Shown one piece after another: positions 33,248 through 42,820 of a stretch of DNA of 64,000 bases (its first letter is position 1; each line of letters begins with the position of its first letter). Origin of the DNA: Mariniflexile jejuense. GTDB taxonomy: Bacteria; Bacteroidota; Bacteroidia; Flavobacteriales; Flavobacteriaceae. Made by a program: the position numbers and the translations under genes. Location of the stretch: assembly GCF_042675665.1 (NCBI RefSeq), contig NZ_JBHTJI010000001.1, forward strand, positions 868,001-932,000. The letters run 5' to 3'. Under the pieces are notes generated by a model. It searched no databases and was not told the DNA's origin. It saw only the letters and a list, made by a program, of their open reading frames with translations.

Positions 33248-34804
33248 ATGATAAAAGAACTTCAGCTTCGTATTTCACTTAATGAAGAAGAACGCAGTGA
33301 TTTTTTAGTACAAAAAGCATCGCAAATTTTAGATATTGATAAAGAAGACATTACGGGTATAAAAGTACTTCGTAAATCTATTGATGCACGCAAACCGAAA
33401 ATAATTTTCAATTATAAAATTGCGGTTTATATTCGTGAGGTGTTACCAAAAACGTCCGACTACCAATTTGATTATAAAGATGTTTCAAAAGCAAAAGCCA
33501 TACATATTGTAGGGTTTGGTCCTGCAGGCATGTATGCTGCGTTGCGTTGTATTGAGCTTGGTTTTAAACCCATTGTTTTAGAACGTGGTAAAAATGTAAG
33601 AGATCGTCGCAGAGATTTAAAAGCCATAAACCAAGACCATATTGTAAATGAAGATTCTAATTATTGTTTTGGTGAAGGTGGTGCAGGAACCTATTCTGAT
33701 GGTAAACTTTATACACGAAGTTTAAAACGTGGCGATGTAAGACGTATTTTTGAAAACCTCGTATTTCATGGCGCTACCGACCAAATTTTGGTAGATGCGC
33801 ATCCACATATAGGCACCAATAAACTCCCTAAAGTGGTGCAAAATATTCGGGAAACCATTTTAAAATATGGTGGTGAAATTCACTTTGAAACGCGCGTTAC
33901 CGATTTCATTATAAAAAACAACAAAATACAAGCTATTCAACTAAACAATAGTGAAGAAATGCCTGCCAACCGTGTTATTTTAGCAACAGGACATTCGGCA
34001 AGAGATATTTTCTATTTACTCCATAACAAACAAATTGCTTTAGAAGCCAAATCGTTTGCCATGGGCGTTCGTGTTGAGCATCCGCAACATATTATAGATG
34101 CTATTCAATACCATTGCAGTGGAAAGCGTCATGAATTACTACCTGCAGCTTCATACAGTTTGGTGCAACAAGTAAACGAACGTGGTGTGTATTCATTTTG
34201 TATGTGTCCTGGTGGATTTATTGTGCCTGCCGCAACAGCCAATGGCGAAGTGGTGGTAAACGGTATGTCACCTTCAAAACGCAATAACTTATTTGCCAAT
34301 TCAGGTATTGTGGTTGAAATTGATGTACACAAAGATTTACCAAAATACGAGCAATTTGGCGCACTTAAAGGCTTAGAATACCAAAAAAACTTAGAGCGAA
34401 TGGCATTTACAGCAGGTGGACGTAGTCAAACAGCACCAGCACAACGCTTAACCGATTTTGTTGAAGGACGCTTATCGGCAGATTTAAACCCAACCTCCTA
34501 CCAACCTGGATTAAATTCGGCACCTTTACATTCGCTTTTACCCAAATTAATAGGTAGCAGATTGCGAAAGGGTTTCGAAGCATTCGGACAAAAAATGCGT
34601 GGTTACTATACTTCCGAAGCTAATATTGTTGGTGTAGAATCTAGAACCTCATCACCTGTTTGCATTCCTAGAAATGAACATTTAGAGCATCCACAAATTG
34701 AAGGTTTGTTTCCATGTGGTGAAGGCGGTGGTTATGCAGGTGGCATCGTGTCCGCTGCTATGGATGGCGAGCGTTGTGCCGAAGCAGCCATAAAAGGCTT
34801 ATAA
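33248..34804 (+). CDS. NAD(P)/FAD-dependent oxidoreductase
   Basis: 518 residues, cytoplasmic. An N-terminal extension (about 1-80) precedes the FAD-binding Rossmann motif GFGPAGMYAALRCIELG (about 91-107) and the ERGKNVRDRRRD segment. Typical downstream features are CFGEGGAGTYSDGKL, ATGHSARDIF and the C-terminal FAD motif FPCGEGGGYAGGIVSAAMDG. This is a widespread conserved family of FAD-dependent dehydrogenases with no settled substrate. It lies before fabD, with a -7 box in between, so it may be expressed separately. Confidence 0.85.
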   Translation: MIKELQLRISLNEEERSDFLVQKASQILDIDKEDITGIKVLRKSIDARKPKIIFNYKIAVYIREVLPKTSDYQFDYKDVSKAKAIHIVGFGPAGMYAALRCIELGFKPIVLERGKNVRDRRRDLKAINQDHIVNEDSNYCFGEGGAGTYSDGKLYTRSLKRGDVRRIFENLVFHGATDQILVDAHPHIGTNKLPKVVQNIRETILKYGGEIHFETRVTDFIIKNNKIQAIQLNNSEEMPANRVILATGHSARDIFYLLHNKQIALEAKSFAMGVRVEHPQHIIDAIQYHCSGKRHELLPAASYSLVQQVNERGVYSFCMCPGGFIVPAATANGEVVVNGMSPSKRNNLFANSGIVVEIDVHKDLPKYEQFGALKGLEYQKNLERMAFTAGGRSQTAPAQRLTDFVEGRLSADLNPTSYQPGLNSAPLHSLLPKLIGSRLRKGFEAFGQKMRGYYTSEANIVGVESRTSSPVCIPRNEHLEHPQIEGLFPCGEGGGYAGGIVSAAMDGERCAEAAIKGL

Positions 34805-34820
34805 ATATTAATATTATTCC

Positions 34821-34828
34821 TATTTTTG
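34821..34828 (+). promoter_or_regulatory. -7 promoter box of fabD
   Basis: TATTTTTG lies 24 bases before the fabD ATG and just after the previous stop codon. Confidence 0.45.
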
Positions 34829-34852
34829 CAGCACTTTATTAAACTAACAAAT

Positions 34853-35734
34853 ATGAACGCATATATTTTCCCTGGACAAGGAGCACAATTTACAGGAATG
34901 GGTTTAGACCTATATGAAAACTCGCCACTAGCTCAAGAATTATTTGAACAAGCAAACAAAATTCTTGGTTTCAATATCACAGATATTATGTTTGAAGGCA
35001 CTCCTGAGGCCTTAAAGGAAACAAAAGTAACACAACCCGCCATATTTTTACACTCCGTAATTTTAGCAAAAACTTTAGGCGAAAGCTTTAAACCAGATAT
35101 GGTTGCAGGACATTCACTTGGAGAATTTTCAGCATTAGTTGCCAATGGCGCATTAAACTTTGAAGCTGGTTTAAAATTGGTATCGCAACGTGCTTTGGCT
35201 ATGCAAAAAGCTTGCGAATTACAACCAAGCACCATGGCTGCCGTTTTAGGTTTAGATGATGCCATTGTAGAAAAAGTATGTGCTGCTACCGAAGGTATTG
35301 TAGTAGCTGCAAATTATAACTGCCCTGGTCAATTAGTAATTTCTGGTGAAGTTGACGCTATTAATAGAGCTTGCGAAGCTATGAAAGTAGCAGGTGCTAA
35401 ACGTGCTTTGGTATTACCGGTTGGTGGTGCATTCCACTCACCTTTAATGGAACCTGCCCGTGAAGAATTGGCGGCAGCTATTCAAAACACCACTTTTAGC
35501 AAACCAAATTGCCCAATTTATCAAAATGTAACTGCCAATGCTGTAATTGATGAAAATGTAATAAAAGCAAATTTAATATCTCAACTTACTGCGCCTGTGC
35601 GTTGGACGCAATCGGTACAACAAATGATTGCTGATGGTGCTACATTATTTACCGAAGTTGGTCCTGGAAACGTATTACAAGGTTTGGTTAAAAAAATTGA
35701 TAGAGAAGCGCAAACAGCTTCTGCAACACTTTAA
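34853..35734 (+). CDS. fabD: Malonyl-CoA:ACP transacylase
   Basis: 293 residues from the ATG at 34853; the frame opens 9 codons upstream, but MNAYIFPGQGAQ is the conserved start. Transfers malonyl from CoA to acyl carrier protein for fatty acid synthesis. The nucleophile is Ser88 in GHSLGE, the catalytic His lies in GGAFHSPLM, and the QPAIFLHS and VGPGNVLQGLVKKI segments are intact. lspA follows after 12 bp, so the two probably form an operon. Confidence 0.96.
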   Translation: MNAYIFPGQGAQFTGMGLDLYENSPLAQELFEQANKILGFNITDIMFEGTPEALKETKVTQPAIFLHSVILAKTLGESFKPDMVAGHSLGEFSALVANGALNFEAGLKLVSQRALAMQKACELQPSTMAAVLGLDDAIVEKVCAATEGIVVAANYNCPGQLVISGEVDAINRACEAMKVAGAKRALVLPVGGAFHSPLMEPAREELAAAIQNTTFSKPNCPIYQNVTANAVIDENVIKANLISQLTAPVRWTQSVQQMIADGATLFTEVGPGNVLQGLVKKIDREAQTASATL

Positions 35735-35746
35735 TTAAACTTTCAA

Positions 35747-36268
35747 ATGAAGTTAACAAAACGCTCTTTATACATTATTTTAGTTATTGTGATTACAATT
35801 GCTGTCGATCAAATTTCTAAAGTTCTAGTTAGAGTAAACATTCAACCACGCACTGAAACAACTATTGGAGAACGCATTTCGCTTATTGGTGACAAATTCA
35901 TCATGATGAATATTGAAAACTCGGGTGCTTTTTTAGGTATGGGCAGCGATTTGAATCCTACATTAAGAATCATTTTATTACTTATACTTCCAATACTAGT
36001 ATTAGGTTTTGTTTTACGACATATATTTAAAGACAAAACCATTGATAGCTGGTCGCTTTTTGCCTTTGCAAGTATTGTTGGTGGTGGTTTAGCCAATGTT
36101 TTTGACCGTATTGTATATGGTTCTGTTACCGATTTTTTCTTTATCGATTTAGGAGGTGTTTTTAGAACAGGTATTTTTAACATTGCAGATGTATCGGTTA
36201 CAACAGGCATGATTATCTTGTTGTTTGTGAGTCTTAAAAAGAAGAAAACTATAGAAATTCCAGAATAA
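35747..36268 (+). CDS. lspA: Lipoprotein signal peptidase (signal peptidase II)
   Basis: 173 residues with four membrane segments. Cleaves lipoprotein signal peptides in the inner membrane, relevant here because the window encodes many lipoproteins. The catalytic aspartates are recognisable: Asp129 in NVFDRIVYGSVTDF and Asp148 in FNIADVSV. The conserved DQISK (21-25) and ENSGAFLG segments are present. A strong terminator follows. Confidence 0.95.
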   Translation: MKLTKRSLYIILVIVITIAVDQISKVLVRVNIQPRTETTIGERISLIGDKFIMMNIENSGAFLGMGSDLNPTLRIILLLILPILVLGFVLRHIFKDKTIDSWSLFAFASIVGGGLANVFDRIVYGSVTDFFFIDLGGVFRTGIFNIADVSVTTGMIILLFVSLKKKKTIEIPE

Positions 36269-36303
36269 AAAAAGGCAGCTAGATAAATTAGCTGCCTTTT
36301 TTT
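36267..36303. terminator. Strong bidirectional terminator
   Basis: A 15-bp perfect stem (36267-36281 with 36289-36303) whose GC part is GGCAGCTA/TAGCTGCC, with A and T runs on both sides. It lies between convergent lspA and galE. Confidence 0.9.
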
Positions 36304-36325
36304 ATAAATATCTATATTTAGATTA

Positions 36326-37348
36326 TTATTTTGCTCTCACTTTTTGCTCCCATTTCCAAGCAGAACTCATAGCATCATCCAATGTTAATTGAGACTTCCA
36401 ACCTAACTCATTATTTGCTTTAGATGTATTAGCATATGCTGAAATAACGTCGCCTTCTCTTCTTCCCACTATTTTATAATTAAGCTTTGTACCAGAAACT
36501 TTTTCAAAAGATTTTATAACCTCTAATACTGAACTTCCTGTACCTGTACCTAAATTAAATGTTTCATAATTTGTTTTATTTTTGCTACTTAAAAGACGCT
36601 TTAGTGCAATTACGTGTGCTTTAGCCAAATCGACCACATGGATATAATCGCGAATACACGTTCCATCTGGCGTTGGATAATCATCACCAAAAACAGAAAG
36701 TTGTTCACGAATACCAATAGCTGTTTGCGTAATAAATGGTACTAAATTTTGCGGCACGCCAATTGGCAATTCTCCTATTTTAGCAGATTCATGAGAGCCA
36801 ACAGGGTTAAAGTAGCGCAATGCAATCGCTTTTAGTTTTGGTGATATTTTACAAGTGTCTTTAATAATCTCTTCTCCTATTTGCTTGGTATTACCGTAAG
36901 GTGATTCGGCTAATTTTACAGGAGCATTTTCGGTAATTGGCATTTCATCTGCTTGTCCATAAACTGTACATGACGAGCTGAAAATAAAGCTTGACTCTGG
37001 TAATTTTTTTAATTCCTTTAAAATATAAACCAACGTATTTATATTATTTTCATAATATAACAACGGATTTTGCACACTTTCCCCTACCGCCTTGCTAGCT
37101 GCAAAATGAATAACACCTTTTATATTACTATGTTTTGCAAAAAAAGTTTCAACACTTGTTTTTTCTTTCAAATCTAGCTTTTCAAAAACAGGTTTTATTC
37201 CAGTAATGGAGGTAATACCATCTAAAACAGCTAATGAGGAATTTGACAAATCATCAATAATAACAACTTGATAGCCTTCATTTTGCAATTCTACAACAGT
37301 GTGCGAACCAATAAAGCCTAATCCGCCAGTAACTAATATTTTATCCAT
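36326..37348 (-). CDS. galE: UDP-glucose 4-epimerase
   Basis: 340 residues, normal length. Interconverts UDP-glucose and UDP-galactose with bound NAD. The Rossmann motif TGGLGFIGSH (7-16), the catalytic Ser/Thr region SSSCTVYG, and the YGNTK Tyr/Lys pair are present, as are RYFNPVGSHESAKIGE and FNLGTGTGSSVLEV. Its start overlaps the end of the upstream aminotransferase by 8 bp, a sign of translational coupling. The pair suggests sugar-nucleotide supply for a surface polysaccharide. Confidence 0.93.
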   Translation of the reverse strand: MDKILVTGGLGFIGSHTVVELQNEGYQVVIIDDLSNSSLAVLDGITSITGIKPVFEKLDLKEKTSVETFFAKHSNIKGVIHFAASKAVGESVQNPLLYYENNINTLVYILKELKKLPESSFIFSSSCTVYGQADEMPITENAPVKLAESPYGNTKQIGEEIIKDTCKISPKLKAIALRYFNPVGSHESAKIGELPIGVPQNLVPFITQTAIGIREQLSVFGDDYPTPDGTCIRDYIHVVDLAKAHVIALKRLLSSKNKTNYETFNLGTGTGSSVLEVIKSFEKVSGTKLNYKIVGRREGDVISAYANTSKANNELGWKSQLTLDDAMSSAWKWEQKVRAK

Positions 37349-38495
37349 TTATAAAGTTTTTTATTGTTGAAGTAATAAATTCTATTTGTTCATCATCCAA
37401 TTCCGTATGCATTGGTAATGATATAACATCTTTCACCAATTGGTTTGTAACTGCAAAATCTGCTTCTTTGTACCTAGAATCTGCATATGCTTTTTGTTTG
37501 TGAAGTGGAATTGGATAATACACACCACAAGGAATGCCATTTTCATTTAAATGTTTTACAAGTGCATCTCTATCAACCCCTAAAACGCGTAAAGTATATT
37601 GATGAAATACGTGACAATCACAAGTATCACAAATAGTTTCACACCCATTTGACACTTTGGGCGTTACAATTTTAGTTACACCTTCAAAAGCCTTGTTATA
37701 CTTTTGAGCTGCGATTTGCCTTGCTTTATTGTAGTCATTTAAGTTTGGTAGTTTAGCATCTAAAACCGCTGCTTGAATACTATCTAATCGTGAATTTACA
37801 CCAACTACATCATGGTGGTAACGCTCGTACATACCGTGGTTTACAATACCTCTTATGGTATGTGCCAAAGCATCATCATTCGTGAAAATTGCACCACCAT
37901 CACCATAACATCCTAAATTTTTTGATGGAAAAAAAGATGTTGAAGCAACATGCCCAATAGTGCCTGCTTGTGCTTTTGAGCCATTTTTAAATGTATAAGT
38001 TGCGCCAATTGCTTGTGCGTTATCTTCAATTACATATAAACCATATTCTTTAGCTATTTCCATAATAGCCTCCATATTAGCACATTGCCCAAACAAATGT
38101 ACTGGCACAATTGCTTTTGTTTTTGGAGTAATTGCTTTTTTTATGGCTTCAATATTTATATTAAAATCATCTTCATTTACATCAACCAAAACAGGTGTTA
38201 ATTGTAATAAAGCAATAACTTCTACGGTAGCTGCAAAAGTAAAATCGGCAGTAATAACTTCATCACCAGGTTTTAAGCCCAAACCCATCATGGCAATTTG
38301 TAAAGCATCTGTACCATTAGCGCATGGAATAACGTGTTTTACGCCCAAATACTGTTCTAAATTCTTTTGAAACTGATGAACTTTAGGTCCGTTTATATAA
38401 GATGTTGTTTCTAAAACTTCTTGAATAGATGTGTTTACCACCTCTTTAATGTTGTCGTATTGACCTTTAAGGTCGACCATTTGAATTTTCTTCAT
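37341..38495 (-). CDS. DegT/DnrJ/EryC1/StrS family aminotransferase
   Basis: 384 residues. PLP-dependent sugar aminotransferase of the family that makes amino sugars such as QuiNAc4N, FucNAc4N or Man/GlcNAc3NA on UDP- or dTDP-sugars. The PLP lysine is Lys192 in FFPSKNLGCYGDGG; the conserved EDNAQAIGATY and NSRLDSIQAAVL segments are present. An unusual short Cys-rich insert (Cys285, 289, 292, 294) precedes CHVFHQYTLRV. It is cotranscribed with galE (8-bp overlap) and diverges from waaA. Confidence 0.9.
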   Translation of the reverse strand: MKKIQMVDLKGQYDNIKEVVNTSIQEVLETTSYINGPKVHQFQKNLEQYLGVKHVIPCANGTDALQIAMMGLGLKPGDEVITADFTFAATVEVIALLQLTPVLVDVNEDDFNINIEAIKKAITPKTKAIVPVHLFGQCANMEAIMEIAKEYGLYVIEDNAQAIGATYTFKNGSKAQAGTIGHVASTSFFPSKNLGCYGDGGAIFTNDDALAHTIRGIVNHGMYERYHHDVVGVNSRLDSIQAAVLDAKLPNLNDYNKARQIAAQKYNKAFEGVTKIVTPKVSNGCETICDTCDCHVFHQYTLRVLGVDRDALVKHLNENGIPCGVYYPIPLHKQKAYADSRYKEADFAVTNQLVKDVISLPMHTELDDEQIEFITSTIKNFING

Positions 38496-38620
38496 CTAAA
38501 ATTATAACTAATACGAAGTTTGTATTACGGTTTAATAAGTTACGAAATTACAAAATTAGTACACGGTAACCAATGAATTTATTTTAAAGAAATGTATTTT
38601 AGCATCAAATACAAAAAGAC

Positions 38621-39856
38621 TTGGGTTTTATTTACAACATAGGGATTGCAGTTGCTGGTTTTGGTTTAAAAACCACTTCGTTTTTTAATGAAAAAATAAA
38701 AAAAGGAGTAGTTGGGCGCAAAAACACATTTTCTATTTTACAAAAAAACCTAAACCCTACCAATAAAACATTGTGGTTTCATTGTGCTTCATTGGGCGAA
38801 TACGAACAAGGACTTCCGGTTTTTAAAGTTTTGCGAAACCATTACAAAAACCATAAAATTGTTTTGAGTTTTTTTTCACCTTCGGGTTATGAAATTCGAA
38901 AAAATTCACCTATTGCAGATGTAGTGGTTTATCTTCCTTTAGACACAAAAAACAATGCGCAACAATTTTTAAATTTGGTTAACCCAGAACTTACCGTTTT
39001 TGTTAAATATGAAATTTGGCCAAATTTTTTAAATGAATTGAAAAGCAGAAAATTAAAAGCAATTTTAATTTCAGCATCATTTCGAAAAAATCAATCGTTT
39101 TTTAAATTTTACGGAAGCGAAGTTCGTGATGCTTTATTTGCTTTTGAACATATTTTCACCCAAAACGAAACCTCAAAAAAACTGCTCGAATCTATAAATT
39201 ATAACAATGTAACTGTTTCTGGCGACACACGTTTTGATAGGGTTTCGAGCCAACTAGACATAGATAATACTTTAAATTTTATTGAGACTTTTAAACAACA
39301 AAAACTTTGTATTGTTGCAGGAAGTACATGGCCAGAAGATGAAAATTTATTAATCAATTTTATTAATAATGAAGCTTCTAAAGAAGTGAAATTTATTATT
39401 GCACCGCATAACATCAAACCTTCACAAATAAAAAACATTCAAGAAAAGTTAAACGTTGAAAGTGTTTTGTTTTCAAAAAAAGAACATAAACAACTTGAAG
39501 CAGTACAGGTATTTATTGTTGACACTATTGGCATACTTTCAAAAATATATAGCTATGCTAATATTGCTTATGTAGGTGGCGCATTAGGCACAACTGGATT
39601 ACATAACACCTTAGAACCTGCTGTTTTTGGCGTTCCAATTATTATTGGAAATCATCATGAAAAATTTCCTGAAGCACAACAAATGATTGATAATAAAGGT
39701 ATGTTTTCTATTTCAAATCAAACAGAATTTAATACCATTCTAAATGAATTAATTGAAAATTCTGAAAAACGTCAACTTTCAGGAAAAAATAATTCCGACT
39801 ACATTTCAAAAAACAAAGGCGCTGTTAATACAATTATAACCTATTTAGGTTTGTGA
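38621..39856 (+). CDS. waaA: 3-deoxy-D-manno-octulosonic acid (Kdo) transferase
   Basis: 411 residues. Adds Kdo from CMP-Kdo to lipid A precursor at the inner face of the inner membrane. The start is TTG at 38621; no ATG gives the conserved N-terminus (FIYNIGIAVAGFGLK), and an in-frame stop lies 21 bases upstream. Motifs include FHCASLGEYEQGLPV, KYEIWPNFLNELK, SGDTRFDRV, AGSTWPEDE and YVGGALGTTGLHNTLEPA, all diagnostic for the family. Divergent from the sugar-nucleotide pair. Confidence 0.93.
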   Translation: MGFIYNIGIAVAGFGLKTTSFFNEKIKKGVVGRKNTFSILQKNLNPTNKTLWFHCASLGEYEQGLPVFKVLRNHYKNHKIVLSFFSPSGYEIRKNSPIADVVVYLPLDTKNNAQQFLNLVNPELTVFVKYEIWPNFLNELKSRKLKAILISASFRKNQSFFKFYGSEVRDALFAFEHIFTQNETSKKLLESINYNNVTVSGDTRFDRVSSQLDIDNTLNFIETFKQQKLCIVAGSTWPEDENLLINFINNEASKEVKFIIAPHNIKPSQIKNIQEKLNVESVLFSKKEHKQLEAVQVFIVDTIGILSKIYSYANIAYVGGALGTTGLHNTLEPAVFGVPIIIGNHHEKFPEAQQMIDNKGMFSISNQTEFNTILNELIENSEKRQLSGKNNSDYISKNKGAVNTIITYLGL

Positions 39857-39902
39857 AATTATTCAATACTTATTTCCTCTATTATTTTAATAAAACAGAT
39901 TA

Positions 39903-39942
39903 CACAACCGATTGCGTATTTAAAAGATTATTTATATGTTTG
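39903..39942 (+). promoter_or_regulatory. Operator-promoter module upstream of the GH2 gene
   Basis: The operator CACAACCGATTGCGTA (39903-39918) contains the -33 TTG (39912-39914). Exactly 20 bases later comes TATGTTTG (39935-39942). The reverse complement of the operator is identical over 16 bases to the site at 49384. A LacI-type repressor bound here would cover the -33 region. Confidence 0.65.
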
Positions 39943-40066
39943 TAACATATTGCTATTTTTCAAGGCTTTATTTTTAGAATTATGTACTTTAACAAAGGTT
40001 AATTTAGTGCTTGTTCAAAAAACCTAAAATGAAACAAGTAAAAACAGCTATTAATCAATAAAACTT

Positions 40067-42799
40067 ATGAATAAAACAATTGCTTTTAAATTTTTTAGCT
40101 ATTTAATAATATTTACACAGGTAGCTTGTAAAACACAAGTAAAAGAAGATACCATTACTAGAGAAAAAATTTCTATTAATGAAGGATGGAAATTCATGAA
40201 ATACAAATCTTTTGAAGATGCCGATAATTTAATATACGATGTACGTCCTGTAATAGAAAATACAGACGATACAAAAGAAGCAGACAGCAAACCAACTGAA
40301 GCTATAAATGTAACTTCAACCCAAAACATATTAAAACCATACATTTTACCAACGGCAAATGCTTTTATAAAAGACGCAACCAAACACCATAAAAGACCTG
40401 AAGGAAATCCAGGTAACGATTTCCCTTTTGTACAAAAAAACTTTGATGATACTAATTGGGAAACTATTAATTTACCTCATGACTGGGCTATAAAAGAACC
40501 CTTTTTAGAAGGATGGGATGCGGAAGTTGGCGGCGGCATGGGGCGTTTACCTAGTCATGGTGTCGCGTGGTATCGTAAAAAACTAAGCATAAAAGACACT
40601 GATAAAAACAAATCTATTTTTCTTGATGTAGATGGAGCCATGTCTTATGCTATGGTATGGCTTAACGGAACATTAGTTGGCGGTTGGCCTTACGGTTATA
40701 ATTCTTGGCGTTTAAACTTAACACCCTACTTAAATTTTGATGGGGAAAACCAAATAGCTATAAGAGTTGACAACCCAAACCATTCTTCTAGATGGTATCC
40801 TGGTGGTGGTATTTATAGAAATATATGGTTAACAAAAACAAATAAAATTCATGTAGCTCAATGGGGAACTTTCATTAAAACACCTGAAATCACAAATGAA
40901 CGAGCAACTATAAACTTTACATCAAATATTGATAATGATTCTAATACTGATATAGAAGCTCGTGTAGTTACCAATATATTTTCAATAAATGAACTAGGAA
41001 AAACATCAAAAAACAGTGTAGCATCAATTCCTGAAACATCTGTTAAAATAAAAGCATGTAAAAATAACTCAGTAACAAGCCAAACGTTCATAAACAATCC
41101 AAAACTTTGGGGACCACCACCAACACAAACACCTAACCTATATAAAGCAATTACAAATGTTATTGTTAATGGTAAAATAGTTGACGCTTATGAAACTACT
41201 TTTGGTATTCGCTCTATAGAATTTAACCCCGAAAAAGGTTTAGTTGTGAATGGTGAACACATAAAAATTCAAGGCGTAAATCATCATCACGATTTGGGTG
41301 CTTTAGGTGCTGCGTTTAATACACAAGCTGCAAAACGCCAACTAGACATGCTGAAAAACTTAGGATGTAACGCTATTCGTTTAGCACATAATCCCCCTGC
41401 ACCAGAATTGTTAGAACTTACAGACCGCATGGGTATTTTAGTAATTAATGAAGCTTTTGATAGTTGGGAACGTAAAAAAACTCCGCATGATTTTCACTTA
41501 ATTTTTCCAGAATGGCATGAAGCAGATGCACGCTCGTTTGTTAGGAGAGATAAAAATCATCCATCTGTTATTTTATGGAGTTTTGGAAATGAAGTAGGTG
41601 AACAATATACAGATGAAGAAGGTGCTAAGATAGCTAAAACATTAAGTGGTATAATTAAAGATGAAGACCCAACAAGATTAACAACTGCTTCAATGAATTA
41701 CGCAAAACCAAACATGCCTTTCCCTGCAAGCATGGATGTAATTAGTTTAAATTACCAAGGTGAAGGCATCAGAAACGCACCAGAATACGCTCATTTAAAA
41801 GGTATAAATACACCTCCTTTATACCCTAGCTTTAAAGCGGCATTTCCCAAAAAAGTCATTATTAGTAGTGAAACAGCAGCAGCATTAAGTTCTAGAGGCA
41901 CTTATTTGTTCCCAGTAACTCAAGGAAATAGTTCTCCAATTTCAGAAGGTTTTGGCGGCATTGAAAAAGAAGGATATGTAAGTGCCTATGAGTTATATAC
42001 GGCAAACTTTGGCTCTTCCGCAGATAAAGTATTTGCAACACAAGATGCACATCCTTTTGTAGCAGGCGAATTTGTTTGGTCTGGTTGGGATTATTTAGGC
42101 GAACCAACACCCTATTATTCAGCTAGAAGCTCTTACTTCGGAATTATAGATTTGGCTGGTTTTAAAAAAGATCGCTATTACTTATACCAATCACGTTGGA
42201 GACCAGAACTTCCCATAGCTCATATTTTACCACACTGGAATTGGCCTGATAGAATTGGAAAAATTACACCCGTGCATGTATTTACATCTGGTGATGAAGC
42301 CGAACTATTCTTAAACGGAAAATCGTTAGGCAAAAAGAAAAAAGAAGCTTTTGAATACCGCTTACGTTGGGATGATGTTATCTATCAACCTGGTGAATTA
42401 AAAGTTATTACTTACAAAAATGGAAAATTTTGGGCACAAGATATAGTAAAAACTACTAATGAAGCAACATCACTAAGTGCTTCGGCTGATAGAAACTCAA
42501 TTAATGCGAACGGCATAGATTTATCTTTTATAACCATACAAGTAAAAGACAACAATCACTTAACAGTTCCTGATGCCAATAACTTAATTGAATTTACTAT
42601 TGAAGGTCCGGGAGACATCATTGCTACTGATAATGGCGATCCAACCGATTTAGTTGCATTTAGCGCTACCAAACGCAAAGCTTTTAATGGATTCGCTTTA
42701 GTAATTGTTCGCTCAAAAAAAAGTGCTACAGGAGATATTAAAGTAACTGTAAAATCTAATAAATTGAAATCAGCTTCTTGTGTAATTACAACTAATTAA
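40067..42799 (+). CDS. Glycoside hydrolase family 2 lipoprotein (beta-galactosidase or beta-glucuronidase type)
   Basis: 910 residues. Lipoprotein signal ending FTQVAC (Cys21). A GH2 sugar-binding domain with a long insert (about 60-118) is followed by an Ig-like domain (about 260-385) and the catalytic barrel (about 390-680). The acid/base is Glu509 in WSFGNEVGEQ and the nucleophile Glu602 in IISSETAAA. C-terminal beta domains (HVFTSGDEAELFLNGKSLG, about 750-905) complete the usual large GH2 layout. The exact sugar cannot be read from the sequence. It is first in a run with the PQQ dehydrogenase (21 bp apart) and is headed by the operator-promoter module. Confidence 0.9.
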   Translation: MNKTIAFKFFSYLIIFTQVACKTQVKEDTITREKISINEGWKFMKYKSFEDADNLIYDVRPVIENTDDTKEADSKPTEAINVTSTQNILKPYILPTANAFIKDATKHHKRPEGNPGNDFPFVQKNFDDTNWETINLPHDWAIKEPFLEGWDAEVGGGMGRLPSHGVAWYRKKLSIKDTDKNKSIFLDVDGAMSYAMVWLNGTLVGGWPYGYNSWRLNLTPYLNFDGENQIAIRVDNPNHSSRWYPGGGIYRNIWLTKTNKIHVAQWGTFIKTPEITNERATINFTSNIDNDSNTDIEARVVTNIFSINELGKTSKNSVASIPETSVKIKACKNNSVTSQTFINNPKLWGPPPTQTPNLYKAITNVIVNGKIVDAYETTFGIRSIEFNPEKGLVVNGEHIKIQGVNHHHDLGALGAAFNTQAAKRQLDMLKNLGCNAIRLAHNPPAPELLELTDRMGILVINEAFDSWERKKTPHDFHLIFPEWHEADARSFVRRDKNHPSVILWSFGNEVGEQYTDEEGAKIAKTLSGIIKDEDPTRLTTASMNYAKPNMPFPASMDVISLNYQGEGIRNAPEYAHLKGINTPPLYPSFKAAFPKKVIISSETAAALSSRGTYLFPVTQGNSSPISEGFGGIEKEGYVSAYELYTANFGSSADKVFATQDAHPFVAGEFVWSGWDYLGEPTPYYSARSSYFGIIDLAGFKKDRYYLYQSRWRPELPIAHILPHWNWPDRIGKITPVHVFTSGDEAELFLNGKSLGKKKKEAFEYRLRWDDVIYQPGELKVITYKNGKFWAQDIVKTTNEATSLSASADRNSINANGIDLSFITIQVKDNNHLTVPDANNLIEFTIEGPGDIIATDNGDPTDLVAFSATKRKAFNGFALVIVRSKKSATGDIKVTVKSNKLKSASCVITTN

Positions 42800-42820
42800 C
42801 AAGCATAAAACAACTATTAA

